64,000 bases of DNA, taken from VRUE01 sp963730315 (lineage in GTDB: Bacteria > Actinomycetota > Thermoleophilia > Solirubrobacterales > 70-9). Of the stretch, positions 9,238 to 16,680 are shown piece by piece. The notes beneath the pieces were generated by a model, which had not been told where the DNA came from, did not search any database, and was given only the letters and a program-made list of their open reading frames with translations. The stretch spans positions 248,001-312,000 of the forward strand of contig CAVSRD010000005.1 of the NCBI GenBank assembly GCA_963730315.1. Direction: 5' to 3'. Each line of letters opens with the position of its first letter. The first letter of the stretch is position 1. A program made the position numbers and the translations under genes.

Positions 9238-9551
9238 GCTGCATCCCCGTCGACGACTGCAACGCGCTGCGTCGGAATATCACCTGGGCGCGCGGCGACT
9301 GGTCGACCACAGTGGGCTGATCGCGGACGAAACTTGACGGCGACCGCCTGCTACTCGTCCATCTCGATTGCTACTCGGATCAAGGGCGGTGCCGGCGCTC
9401 AGGCAGGGCTTGATCGACCAGGGCGGGGCCTGCGGGGAGCTGACCGGCGACCTCGAACCGGAGACCCCTGAGAGACCGGAGAGGGCTTGCCGCTAAGCGG
9501 GTGTCTCATTCCGAATCGTTCCGGCGGCCAGGCGCCAGTTACCATGGGTCG
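9238..9551. other. intergenic between multicopper oxidase and tatA
   Basis: No supported gene or recognised site. The tatA frame is open from GTG 9501, so part of this stretch could be an upstream start region. Confidence 0.4.
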
Positions 9552-9791
9552 GTGTTCGGAAACGTCGGCCCCCTGGAGATAGTCGTCGTCCTGATCATCG
9601 CCCTGATCGTCTTCGGCCCCAAGCGGTTGCCGGAGCTGGGCCGCTCGCTGGGCAGGGGCATTCGCGAATTCCGCGGCTCGCTCAGCGGCGAGAACGACAA
9701 GGAGGAGCGGCCCGAACAGCCGGCGGAGATCGAGGCCGGCAAACACGCGCCCGCCGAACGCGAGGAGACGGCCGCCTCCAAGCGGACCTGA
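9552..9791 (+). CDS. tatA: Sec-independent protein translocase subunit TatA
   Basis: A 79-residue TatA/E-type protein that forms the pore-like oligomer of the twin-arginine translocase. From GTG 9552 it reads VFGNVGPLEIVVVLIIALIVFGPKRLPELGRSLGRGIREF: one short N-terminal membrane helix, the conserved FGP-(K)-LPELG hinge, an amphipathic helix and an acidic hydrophilic tail. A GTG at 9501 would add 17 residues that do not match the family. The position right after a Tat-dependent multicopper oxidase suggests a cargo-translocase pairing, although TatB/TatC are not in the window and must be chromosomal. A Tat signal gene next to tatA is inferred as functional linkage, not proven. Confidence 0.85.
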   Translation: MFGNVGPLEIVVVLIIALIVFGPKRLPELGRSLGRGIREFRGSLSGENDKEERPEQPAEIEAGKHAPAEREETAASKRT

Positions 9792-10001
9792 GCGCGTCGC
9801 GATATCTCGCCGCGTCAGGCCGGTCTCCCGTGAGGACCGCCGGGTGCTTCCCCCCTCGGGCAGAGCCGAATGGGCGCGTCTCCGACCACAACTGCTCCGA
9901 ACTGGGCGCCGATCGTCGCGACGAACAGCCCTCCGAACTTGGTCAGCAGGCTCATCGTCTGATCGGAGAAGTCCCGAGATCATCCGGGTCTCCGATGCCC
10001 A

Positions 10002-10030
10002 TTGGGCAGGGAACCGATCTCCCTGCCCAA
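10002..10030. terminator. perfect 11-bp inverted repeat (terminator-like)
   Basis: TTGGGCAGGGA and TCCCTGCCCAA pair perfectly around a 7-base loop. There is no clear T-run on either side, so it may be a terminator, a protein-binding palindrome or part of an old recombination site. It lies in the 513 bases between tatA and the PASTA-like gene remnant, which hold no gene but do hold a tRNA fragment. Confidence 0.5.
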
Positions 10031-10137
10031 ATCCCGTCGTATCCGGTCGTATCCGATCCGATGGGCGGGGTTGCGGGATCCAAGGCGAACCGCTCTGGAA
10101 AGCCAAAAGCACAGCCGAAAGTCGCCCGAACCGAAAC

Positions 10138-10177
10138 GCTTGTAAGGCAGGCGCTCTCCCAACTGAGCTAACCGCCC
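10138..10177 (-). pseudogene. tRNA-Val(TAC) 5' fragment
   Basis: The minus strand from 10177 reads GGGCGGTTAGCTCAGTTGGG, then AGAGCGCCTGCCTTACAAGC: acceptor 5' strand, D arm and anticodon loop CTTACAA with anticodon TAC. After the first two bases of the 3' anticodon stem it diverges, and no T arm or acceptor 3' strand follows. It looks like a tRNA cut at the anticodon loop by an integration or excision event. A 13-base direct repeat (GCTCTGGAAAGCC at 10092-10104 and 10194-10206) flanks it. Confidence 0.75.
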
Positions 10178-10304
10178 GGGGCTGCAAACTTCGGCTCTGG
10201 AAAGCCGTTCCGCCGCTTAGCTCACCAGCGGCTGACCAAAGCAGAGTAGCGCCGTCTTTCCTTCCTGCCCACACTCGCTCCGGCTCGGCGCGAATCAGCC
10301 CGAT

Positions 10305-10813
10305 CTAACGAGTCGCTTTTCGCTCTGCTTTCTTCCTGACGAGCAGCCACACGTGCACCTTGGACCCGGCGGGGCGGATCGTGCCTGGCCGCGGACGCTG
10401 CTTGATGACCTTCGCCTTGCGCGGCGCTCGGGAGCGGCGCTTGCGGATCACCTTGCCGATGCGGCAATGCCGTTTCCTCAGCGCACGCTTGGCGGCCCTC
10501 AGCTTCCTGCCCTTCAGTTTCGGGACCTTGCAAACCACCGCCGGGGGCGTCGCTGCCGCGGGAGGCGTCGCTGCCGCCGGAGGCGTCGAGACGGTGGGGA
10601 ATGGCTGAACGTCGGCGTTGAAGGCGACCTCGCGTCCTGTGTGCGTTTGGCCCGCAGCGACCGTCGAGCCGTCGGGCAGGGGCGGCATCCAGGCAAGGTA
10701 CTGCGCGCCTGGCTGGGTGATCGCCGCGAGCCTGTCCGATGCGGCGCTGTTGTCGATTCCGATCGTGTCCCCGGCCTGGATCGGCAGGTTCGTGGCGAAG
10801 GTCTGGAGGCCGG
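10305..10813 (-). pseudogene. secreted protein with PASTA-like basic tail, 5' end lost
   Basis: The 3' part of a gene for an exported protein. The retained region (about 168 codons) reads ...FATNLPIQAGDTIGIDNSA..., a Pro/Ala linker with the TPPAAA repeat, and a C-terminal PASTA-like segment (CKVPKLKGRKLRAAKRALRK, later VIKQRPRPG and VHVWLLV). Such tails occur on secreted proteins of Thermoleophilia. Exactly at 10814 the sequence becomes the second copy of the 361-bp HNH unit, so the natural start, signal peptide and N-terminal domain are gone. The frame stays open into the repeat (to 10946), which could give a hybrid product, but no gene-like start supports it. Confidence 0.7.
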
Positions 10814-11174
10814 CTTGCGAGACCTCCGACGTTGGCCGCCCTTCGCTTGGCGGTTGCAGGTTGCGTGACTCGGACCCAAATAGTTCACGGCATCGTCGGC
10901 ATGATCCAAGTCCCACAATTCGCCTTTTCGTATCGGCTCGCCGCACCGGGCGCAGGTCGCCTGCCCCGAGGCAACGAAAGGCACGAGCCGCTTCCGCAGC
11001 GCTCGGTGGTGGCTGCCGTAGGCCGGGTTGGGGGGGCGAACGCGGCGACGATCCCTAGCGCGGTCCCTTCGGGTGCGCTTTCGCTTGCGTTTTGGTTCAG
11101 GTGGCATAATTTGACTTTCCAAAGCAGTTTAGGGCAGCTATGTATTGCGGGGAGAGAGAAGTGATGGCGAGGGT
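10814..11174 (-). repeat. 361-bp duplicated unit, copy 2 (HNH gene truncated at its stop)
   Basis: Differs from 6280-6640 at three bases. The HNH frame starts at ATG 11107 and lacks its last Trp codon and stop, so it runs on in an unrelated frame. The boundary at 10814 is fused to the middle of a secreted-protein gene. The low divergence points to a recent duplication, with copy 1 as the likely source. Confidence 0.9.
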
Positions 11175-11385
11175 GAACATGCGTCGAAAACTTTTCACGA
11201 TGACCTAGGTACCCCCCCTCCCAAGGGGGCAACAGGAGTCCCGGCCGACTGGTCGCGGCCCGCCGGCCTACCGCCGCCTGGGCGGTAACGCGAGGCGAGC
11301 GCCCTCGCTAGCCGGCCGCTGCCGCCAGCTCCCACCTGCTTGGCGTATCCGCTCGCGCCGATCTCAGTGAACAGAAGGTGGGCTT

Positions 11386-12420
11386 CTAGCGGACCCTTCT
11401 CGCCGCAGCGCCGGCAACAAGGCGACGGAAGGCACGCCAGGCGGGCTTCGGATTGCCGGCGGCGTCGAACAAGCCGGCGTGCTGGCAGAAGACGCAGTGC
11501 GGGTCGTCGCGTCCGTCCTGCCAGCTGTACCAGTCGGCCCCGGAGATACGCCAGCGGCGTCTGTCCCTCAGGAGCAGGCGGAATGCGCGATTCAGAAAAG
11601 CGGCCTGCTGCGCCGGGTCCTTGACCATCGGACTGCCCGGGTAACCAGCCGAGGCGACCCCGAACTCGGTAACGGCGAGCGGCTTTCGCCGATCGCCGGT
11701 CACCCTCATCGCCGCTCGCACCTGGACGATTTGGTACCGCAGCGAGCGCAGCGACGACGCGTACGGATGCAATCCGACGACGTCGAAGCTGCGTCTCGCA
11801 CCGGGCACTTCGTAGAGCCGGCGCAGGTAGACCCACGGCAGGGAGCCATCCTCGACCGGGGCGACGCCGGCGGCAACTATGCGCGCCCCGGCGTCAGCGT
11901 GTCGAATCGCGCGGGCTGCCACGCGCAGAAGTCGGGCGTAGCCGGCCGGGGAAGGCTTGGGACGCCAGAAGAGCGGGAAGTTGGGCTCGTTCCAGATCTG
12001 CCAGCTGCGGATCGGCATGCGCCGTTGCCTGTCCCGCCAAAAGGCGCCGCGAGGGCCGTAGCGAAGCACGAGCCGGCGCAGGAAGGCGGCCCAGGCGGCC
12101 CGGCCGCGAGCAGAGCTCTGTGGTGGCCGTGCCGGCGCGGCCGTCAACCAGGAGGGTGAGCCGTAGGCGAAGGGGAGCAGGCGGATGCCGCGATCGGCGG
12201 CCTGACCCACGACCTGGTCGACGCTCGCGAAGGCGAACCGGCCCGGGCGCGGCTCGGCTTGGAACCAGTAGATGGGGAAGCGCAACGTCCCGACGATACC
12301 CCGCATGCGGTCGAAGTCACGAGACGAGAGCGGGCCCTGGGGAACCACTCCGAAGAAGCTCCGAGGCGCGGAGGCGTGGGCGAGGGCGGGCCAGGCGAGG
12401 GCGGCGAAGATGCCGACCAC
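11386..12420 (-). CDS. secreted glycoside-hydrolase-like TIM-barrel protein
   Basis: A probable exported glycosidase of the clan GH-A type (GH39/GH5-like). The barrel runs from about SFFGVVPQG to the end. The acid/base Glu sits in WQIWNEPN and the nucleophile Glu in AVTEFGVAS; LHPYAS and WYSWQDG are further barrel-strand motifs. The frame is open to 12567, but that would overlap the upstream gene by 110 bases. I prefer GTG 12420, which gives a short hydrophobic leader (VVGIFAALAWPALAHASA) after a GAGGGGG. That leader lacks the usual basic residues, so the start is uncertain. Substrate is unknown. It follows the beta-propeller/RTX gene on the same strand. Confidence 0.75.
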   Translation of the reverse strand: MVGIFAALAWPALAHASAPRSFFGVVPQGPLSSRDFDRMRGIVGTLRFPIYWFQAEPRPGRFAFASVDQVVGQAADRGIRLLPFAYGSPSWLTAAPARPPQSSARGRAAWAAFLRRLVLRYGPRGAFWRDRQRRMPIRSWQIWNEPNFPLFWRPKPSPAGYARLLRVAARAIRHADAGARIVAAGVAPVEDGSLPWVYLRRLYEVPGARRSFDVVGLHPYASSLRSLRYQIVQVRAAMRVTGDRRKPLAVTEFGVASAGYPGSPMVKDPAQQAAFLNRAFRLLLRDRRRWRISGADWYSWQDGRDDPHCVFCQHAGLFDAAGNPKPAWRAFRRLVAGAAARRVR

Positions 12421-12457
12421 GCAGCAGATGCGCCCCCTCGCTGATCTGAGCGCGACC

Positions 12458-13993
12458 CTACTGGCGCCGATGATCCGCCCCCGGACCGCCGAGGAGGCGG
12501 TCTCGCCCGGCGCCGCCGAACAGGTGATCGTCGCCAGCTCCGCCGCAGATGAGGTCATCACCGCCACGGCCGAGGACCTTGTCGTTGCCGCCCAGCGCCT
12601 GGATCACGTCGCGGCGTGGGGTACCTTCCAGGGTCTCCCCCTTACGGGTGCCGACGATGTTGGCCGGCTGGCCCAGGCAGCGGGCGGTGCTGCGGCCGCC
12701 GATGTAGCGAGCGATCAGTGTCCGGTGCGGCGGGCAGGTACGGGAGCATGCGCCATGCCCCCCCAGCACGAGGATGCGCCCACTCGACTGGAGGCCGATG
12801 TCCAGGCTCTCGCCGATCCCAGCGAAGAGGGCCCCGCGACCGCCGGCGAAGGTCCGGTCCGGGCGCCCGTTCCTCCTCAGCCGCACCAGGGCGAATTCGA
12901 CCTCCCGTTCCCCCGCCGCGGCGACCAGTATGCGCCCTGCGCCGTCGAGGGCAGCGCCGGCCCAGCGCACACCGGGGGCGCCGCCCGGCCAGACGACTCC
13001 GCGATCGCCGAAGCTCCGATCGAGCCCGCCATCGCGTCGCAGCCGCATCACGAAGATTTGTTTCCGGTGCCACCTGCCCACCACTATCAGCCGTCCCTTG
13101 GGCGCCGCCAGAACCGCCTCGATCGCGGCGAAGTACGCTCGGCCCACCGAGCGCCAGCCGCGGTGGGCGAAGCCGCGATCGAGCTCGCCGCCGCGACGCA
13201 GGACGGCGACGAGCGGCTTTCTGCCGGGTCTGCCCGCGAGGCCAACCGCCGCCCGCCCGCGGCCGAGCAACCCGATTCTGCCGGGGAAGTCCCCGGGCGC
13301 GAAGGCGGCGAGGCGAAAGCCGTCTCTGCCGAAGCTCCCGTCGAGGCTTCCGTTCGGGAGATACCTGACGATCATCGGCAGCTCGTCTGACGGCGGCATT
13401 TCCTGGGCGCCCGCCACAACGATCCGCTCATCGGGCTGGACCGCCACGCTCGCGACGGACTCGCGCCCACCGAGGTCGGTCGTGACCGAGCCGAACGTGC
13501 CGAAGGTCGGGTCGGGGGCGCCGCCGGGTTCGAGGCGGACGACCGTGATGTCGGCGCCGTCCGTCGCCGCCACGACGATCCTACCGTCGTGCCCCACCGC
13601 GATCGAGCCGACCTTGTAGGAGTCGATCGGCTTCTGCTGCGGCGCTAGGGGGATGACGACGCTTCCGCTCGAGCCGAAGCCCGTGTCGCGGGAGCCATTG
13701 CGGCGATAGCGGGTCACCGCTAGGTCGATAGCGCAGCTGCGGTAGTCGGGACATCTCTCGGTTTCCTGGCCGAGTACGAGGATTTCGTCCCGCGGCCCGA
13801 CCACCATGCCCAGGAGGTCTTCCCGGTAGCCGTTCGCGAGAACGGAGGGGGCGTTGACCACCCCGCCCGCACCGAACGATCGATCGAGATCGCCGGGTGC
13901 GGCGAGGGCGCGGGTCGGCGCGGCGACGATCGCGGCCATGATCGCGATCGCAACCGCCATTCGCCTCGCGGCACGAAACCACGCCATCGCCAT
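12458..13993 (-). CDS. secreted delta-60 repeat beta-propeller with RTX-type Ca2+-binding tail
   Basis: From ATG 13993 a signal peptide (RRMAVAIAIMAAIVAAPTRALA) is followed by about seven delta-60 (DUF5122) repeats of the type GDLDRSFGAGG, GSLDGSFGRDG and GGLDRSFGDRG, which fold as a beta-propeller. After a Cys-containing linker the last 60 residues have RTX nonapeptides (GGNDKVLGRGGDDLICGGAGDDHLFGGAG), which bind Ca2+ on export. The protein ends abruptly as ADHRRQ in the middle of the repeat pattern, and the next gene's frame begins to overlap there, so a small indel near 12470 may have shortened it. Its likely role is extracellular or wall-associated; the ligand is unknown. Confidence 0.8.
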   Translation of the reverse strand: MAMAWFRAARRMAVAIAIMAAIVAAPTRALAAPGDLDRSFGAGGVVNAPSVLANGYREDLLGMVVGPRDEILVLGQETERCPDYRSCAIDLAVTRYRRNGSRDTGFGSSGSVVIPLAPQQKPIDSYKVGSIAVGHDGRIVVAATDGADITVVRLEPGGAPDPTFGTFGSVTTDLGGRESVASVAVQPDERIVVAGAQEMPPSDELPMIVRYLPNGSLDGSFGRDGFRLAAFAPGDFPGRIGLLGRGRAAVGLAGRPGRKPLVAVLRRGGELDRGFAHRGWRSVGRAYFAAIEAVLAAPKGRLIVVGRWHRKQIFVMRLRRDGGLDRSFGDRGVVWPGGAPGVRWAGAALDGAGRILVAAAGEREVEFALVRLRRNGRPDRTFAGGRGALFAGIGESLDIGLQSSGRILVLGGHGACSRTCPPHRTLIARYIGGRSTARCLGQPANIVGTRKGETLEGTPRRDVIQALGGNDKVLGRGGDDLICGGAGDDHLFGGAGRDRLLGGPGADHRRQ

Positions 13994-14001
13994 TGACCGA
14001 T

Positions 14002-14238
14002 CTAAGCACGAACGCGGCGGAGGGTGTGCCTGGCTGGCTTCACGTTCGAGCCTGGATAACCCCCGAAGACCTGATTGGACCCCAGGGCTGGCGCGGGTGA
14101 ACATGCGCGCGCGGCCTGCTGAACCTCCCGGCCGATCTCGTCGGCCAGCTCAGGCAGGCTGGCCGCGGCGATGTCGGGGATCGTCCCCTCCGGCTTCTCG
14201 ATAGCTGCGCCCCCAGCGGGCCGTGCTGATCTACTCAT
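14002..14238 (-). CDS. small hypothetical protein, possible phage-type remnant
   Basis: A 78-codon frame just upstream of the beta-propeller gene. The first half (AIEKPEGTIPDIAAASLPELADEIGREVQQAARA) looks like a helical phage-type protein, with SLPELADEI resembling the opening of DUF3102 proteins. The second half has no coding character, so the gene is probably truncated. Its position next to the island end supports a mobile origin. Low certainty. Confidence 0.3.
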   Translation of the reverse strand: MSRSARPAGGAAIEKPEGTIPDIAAASLPELADEIGREVQQAARACSPAPALGSNQVFGGYPGSNVKPARHTLRRVRA

Positions 14239-14395
14239 TGCTCTACCCCTCTATTGGTAGGGGGCCGGGGGCGCATAGAGGGACCCCCCGGCCCCAACGA
14301 CATGTCCGAACCCAGCTTAGCGAGGCTCCCGGCATCTGCGGTCGCGCGACGCCATGCCTACCTCGTGTTGCCCCAGGCGTTGCCCCCAAGAGAGA

Positions 14396-14417
14396 GCGCC
14401 GCCCTTTGGGGCGGCGC
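14396..14417 (-). terminator. 9-bp stem-loop downstream of tRNA(CAT)
   Basis: GCGCCGCCC and GGGCGGCGC pair around TTTG. It lies 20 bases past the 3' end of the minus-strand tRNA at 14437-14510 and may end its transcript. No strong T-run follows. Confidence 0.5.
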
Positions 14418-14436
14418 ATTTGGCTTGCTAGAGCGA

Positions 14437-14510
14437 TGGGGCGGGCTGGACTCGAACCAGCGACCGACGGATTATGAGTCCGCTGCTCTGACCAGCTGAG
14501 CTACCGCCCC
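14437..14510 (-). tRNA. tRNA with CAT anticodon (tRNA-Met or tRNA-Ile2)
   Basis: A complete 74-nt cloverleaf: acceptor GGGGCGG/CCGCCCC, D arm with AGCTCAGCTGGTCAGAGC, anticodon loop CTCATAA, T arm CTGGTTCGAGTCCAG and discriminator A. CCA is not encoded. CAT can be elongator Met or lysidine-modified Ile2. The variable region and T arm (GTCGCTGGTTCGAGTCCAGC) look closer to Ile2, but I cannot decide. The 3' part is the integration site of the island. Confidence 0.92.
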
Positions 14511-14886
14511 GGGTGGTGCTGATTATGGCTTGTAGAGAGGGATTGCGGCCCTCCCCTCGACTTGCCATTCTCGGCGGCTGAGCCGTCCTGGGCCGGTTCC
14601 TGCCCATCCCTGCCGATTCGAGCGCAGCGTCGAATGCCTCACGATACGCCCCGTCGAGCCGGTCGCGCCGCCCGTGCGGGTGGCGAGGACCGAATCGTCG
14701 GCGCCTGCGCGGCGGAGGGCTCCACTCACTCAGCGCCTCGATCAGCCCTCTCGGCGGATCGACCTCGGCCACGGTTTTCCAGCCGGGCAGTTATCTAGCG
14801 GGAAGAAGACTGCGACCTCTGCCGTCTTGGGGTCGTGGGGCCGAGTCCCCAAGCGTTCTCCAACACGAGCAAGGAGGAAACCAAAG
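14511..14886. other. intergenic between tRNA and small secreted protein gene
   Basis: No supported gene. A minus-strand open frame reading RDRLDGAYREAFDAALESAG is weakly coding-like but runs into the tRNA and has no credible end. A stem (CTTGGGG...CCCCAAG) spans about 14825-14853. AAGGAGG before 14887 is the ribosome site of the next gene. Confidence 0.4.
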
Positions 14887-15123
14887 ATGAAACGCCGGAT
14901 CCTCTCAGTCCTAGTTGCCGCTGCATTCATGGCAGCCAGCGCCAGCCCGGCGCTAGCCGACGCCGGTGCGCCAGGGGAAACGTACCCTGAGCAGCCGGGG
15001 GCCAATGTCCAGACCGCCTGCGTGGCGCTCCAATCAAATCTCGAAACGAGCGCGCTGCACAAACCGTCCACCGCGTTCGCCATCGGAGAAGGACTCGTCA
15101 TCGATGCTTGCTTCGGTGGCTAA
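14887..15123 (+). CDS. small secreted hypothetical protein, 78 aa
   Basis: Starts at ATG 14887, eight bases after a near-ideal AAGGAGGAAA. A clear signal peptide (MKRRILSVLVAAAFMAASAS then PALADA, cleavage after ALA-DA) leaves a mature peptide of about 54 residues with two Cys (TACVAL and IDACFGG) that could form one disulfide. The mature part has no known domain. It is the first gene to the right of the tRNA integration site and is likely native. Confidence 0.75.
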   Translation: MKRRILSVLVAAAFMAASASPALADAGAPGETYPEQPGANVQTACVALQSNLETSALHKPSTAFAIGEGLVIDACFGG

Positions 15124-15523
15124 GCGCCCACGTCCTAAACGAACAGGTTGTTCAGGGTCGGACGCTTAAGTCGATGCCTAAACCTGAGAGGGGGTCCACA
15201 GCGGCTCCCTCTCCGGCGTCTTGTGCTTGGTCGCTTCGCCATTAGCGCTCCCCTCCTCCCCCACAGCCAGCGCTTCACGGAAACAACCATGTTGACCGGC
15301 ATGGCGCGGTATCTCGCCGGTCGGGCCGCTACGAATTCGCCATCAGAATTCACGCGATCGCCAACGATGCGTGCGGTGACGAAATCCAGCAGCTCTACTC
15401 GGGCTCATGGACTGTGGAGCTCGACCGAATGCGATCCCAACTACGACGGGGCATGCGTCGATCCCGACGCGTCGGACTACGACTGCGAAGGCGGTGAAGC
15501 TGCGCGGCGGGTGGGGTCGGGCG
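15124..15523. other. gene-poor stretch with a Cys-motif gene fragment
   Basis: No intact gene. It contains the fragment described at 15430-15495 and, in another frame just upstream (about 15329-15420), a coding-like stretch IHAIANDACGDEIQQLYSGSWTVELDR written across a frame change. The region is probably the relic of one secreted-protein gene. Confidence 0.4.
15430..15495 (+). pseudogene. fragment of secreted protein with CDPNY...DYDC motif
   Basis: The reading CDPNYDGACVDPD..SDYDCEGG matches the short Cys/Asp-rich module found near the C termini of secreted nuclease- and excalibur-like proteins (C-x-P-N-Y-x-G-A-C-V...D-x-D-C). After the motif the frame runs into the antisense 3' end of the FAD monooxygenase gene and is lost. 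The gene's start and the following part of the module are missing. Confidence 0.45.
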
Positions 15524-16678
15524 TCAGGACTCGGCGCCGGTCATCTTCTCGGCGACCTCGAGGAGCTTCTCGTCCGGGGTGTGGCCGAGCGCCTCGTTGC
15601 GGACCCAGTAGAGGAGGGCGTTGGTCGGCATCATCATCCGCTCGTTGCGGCGGCCGGTCCGCTCGATCGCCGACACGTCGCCCTCGCGCTCGCGTTGGAA
15701 GGCGGCGAGGGCGTCGGGCAGCGTGGCCGACTCGTCGAGCAAGCGGACCAGGTGGCCGACGTCCTCGATCGTCGAACAGGCGCCCATGCCTGCGAACGGC
15801 GAGAGGGTGTGAGCGGCGTCGCCGAGCAGGACAACGCGGCCATCGTGCCAGCTCTTCGGCGGATAGCCGTGGCGGACCTCGGTGCGGACGATCTGATCCT
15901 CGTCGGTCGCCTCCAGCACCGCGCCGACGATCTCGGGCAGATCCTCGACCCGCCCGAGCAGGTCGTCCTTGGAGAGCGGCGGGTCGTCGACCAAGGCGAT
16001 GCCGCGGCCGCCGAGGAACCAGCGCACCTTCTCGTCGCTGACCCATCCCACCCCGCAGCGCGCCTTCTCGCCCCACACCTGCTTGTGGTGGCCACGCGGA
16101 AGGTGACGCTCGTCGAACGGAGCGATGCCCTCGATCACCTCGTAGCGTGATCGCTTCAGGTCTACGCTCTGGCCGAACACCTCGTCGCGGACGATCGAGT
16201 GGATGCCGTCGCCGCCCAGCGCCAGATCGCCCGCTGCTCGCGAGCCGTCTGCGAGCAGCAGCTCGACCCCGTCGCCGCTCTCCTCCACCCCGGTCACCTC
16301 GGAGCCGAAGCGGTAGCGCTCGGCGCCCAACAGGTCGATCATCTCCTCCTGAAGGCGGCGGCGGTCGACGTCCATGCTCGGCGCGCCGGCCTCCTCGGAT
16401 GCCTTGCGGACCGGCAGCGTCATCAGCGGGCGGTCCTTGTCGTCGACGATGTGGGACTCGACGATCTCGCGGCCGATCGCGTCGAGCCGCGCCTGGTCGA
16501 ACCCCCACTCGATCAGCCGCTTGATCGCGTAGGCCCAGACCGAGAATCCGGTCGCGCGGCCCTGCAGCTCGTTGAACTTCTCATGGATCTCGGCCTCCAC
16601 CCCGTGATGGCGCAACGCCACCCCGGCGGACAGGCCGGCGATCCCGCCCCCAGCGATCTGAACCCGCTCTATCAGCAT
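15524..16678 (-). CDS. FAD-dependent monooxygenase (PHBH-fold, group A)
   Basis: A 384-residue flavoprotein. The N-terminal dinucleotide site is IAGGGIAGLSAGVAL with E34 at the end of strand 2 (AEIHEKF). The central GGDGIHSIVR and the late GRVVLLGDAAHTLSPFAGMGA motif contact FAD. Members hydroxylate aromatic or polycyclic substrates with NAD(P)H and O2, but the substrate here is unknown. It starts 3 bases after the Hpt gene stop and is the last gene of a three-gene operon (lipoprotein, Hpt, monooxygenase). Confidence 0.88.
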   Translation of the reverse strand: MLIERVQIAGGGIAGLSAGVALRHHGVEAEIHEKFNELQGRATGFSVWAYAIKRLIEWGFDQARLDAIGREIVESHIVDDKDRPLMTLPVRKASEEAGAPSMDVDRRRLQEEMIDLLGAERYRFGSEVTGVEESGDGVELLLADGSRAAGDLALGGDGIHSIVRDEVFGQSVDLKRSRYEVIEGIAPFDERHLPRGHHKQVWGEKARCGVGWVSDEKVRWFLGGRGIALVDDPPLSKDDLLGRVEDLPEIVGAVLEATDEDQIVRTEVRHGYPPKSWHDGRVVLLGDAAHTLSPFAGMGACSTIEDVGHLVRLLDESATLPDALAAFQREREGDVSAIERTGRRNERMMMPTNALLYWVRNEALGHTPDEKLLEVAEKMTGAES

Positions 16679-16680
16679 CG

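Larger units (their letters stand above)
2455..14480. mobile_element. integrated genomic island in a tRNA(CAT) gene, about 12 kb
   Basis: The 45 bases at 2455-2499 match 14436-14480 at 44 of 45 positions, and the right copy is the 3' part of an intact CAT-anticodon tRNA gene. This is the signature left by a tyrosine integrase that recombines at the anticodon loop of a tRNA and leaves the tRNA intact at one end. A broken tyrosine integrase lies 50 bases inside the left repeat, and an excisionase-like gene is at 6688-6885. Cargo includes SEC-C, HNH, multicopper oxidase, tatA, glycosidase-like and beta-propeller/RTX genes. No replication or conjugation genes are seen, so it is probably a decayed element. 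It also contains a fragment of a different tRNA, suggesting more than one insertion event. Confidence 0.72.

Noticed and set aside
9399..10274. Minus-strand frame with AVSSVGRAPALQA
   Set aside because: The motif is the translation of the tRNA-Val fragment; the rest is antisense to tatA.
2455..14480. Complete integrative and conjugative element or prophage
   Set aside because: No replication initiator, FtsK-like transfer gene, capsid, terminase or lysis gene is visible, and the integrase is broken.
14428..14772. Minus-strand frame ending in a peptide with SSAGQSSGLIIRRS
   Set aside because: That peptide is the translation of the tRNA at 14437-14510, a common false gene.
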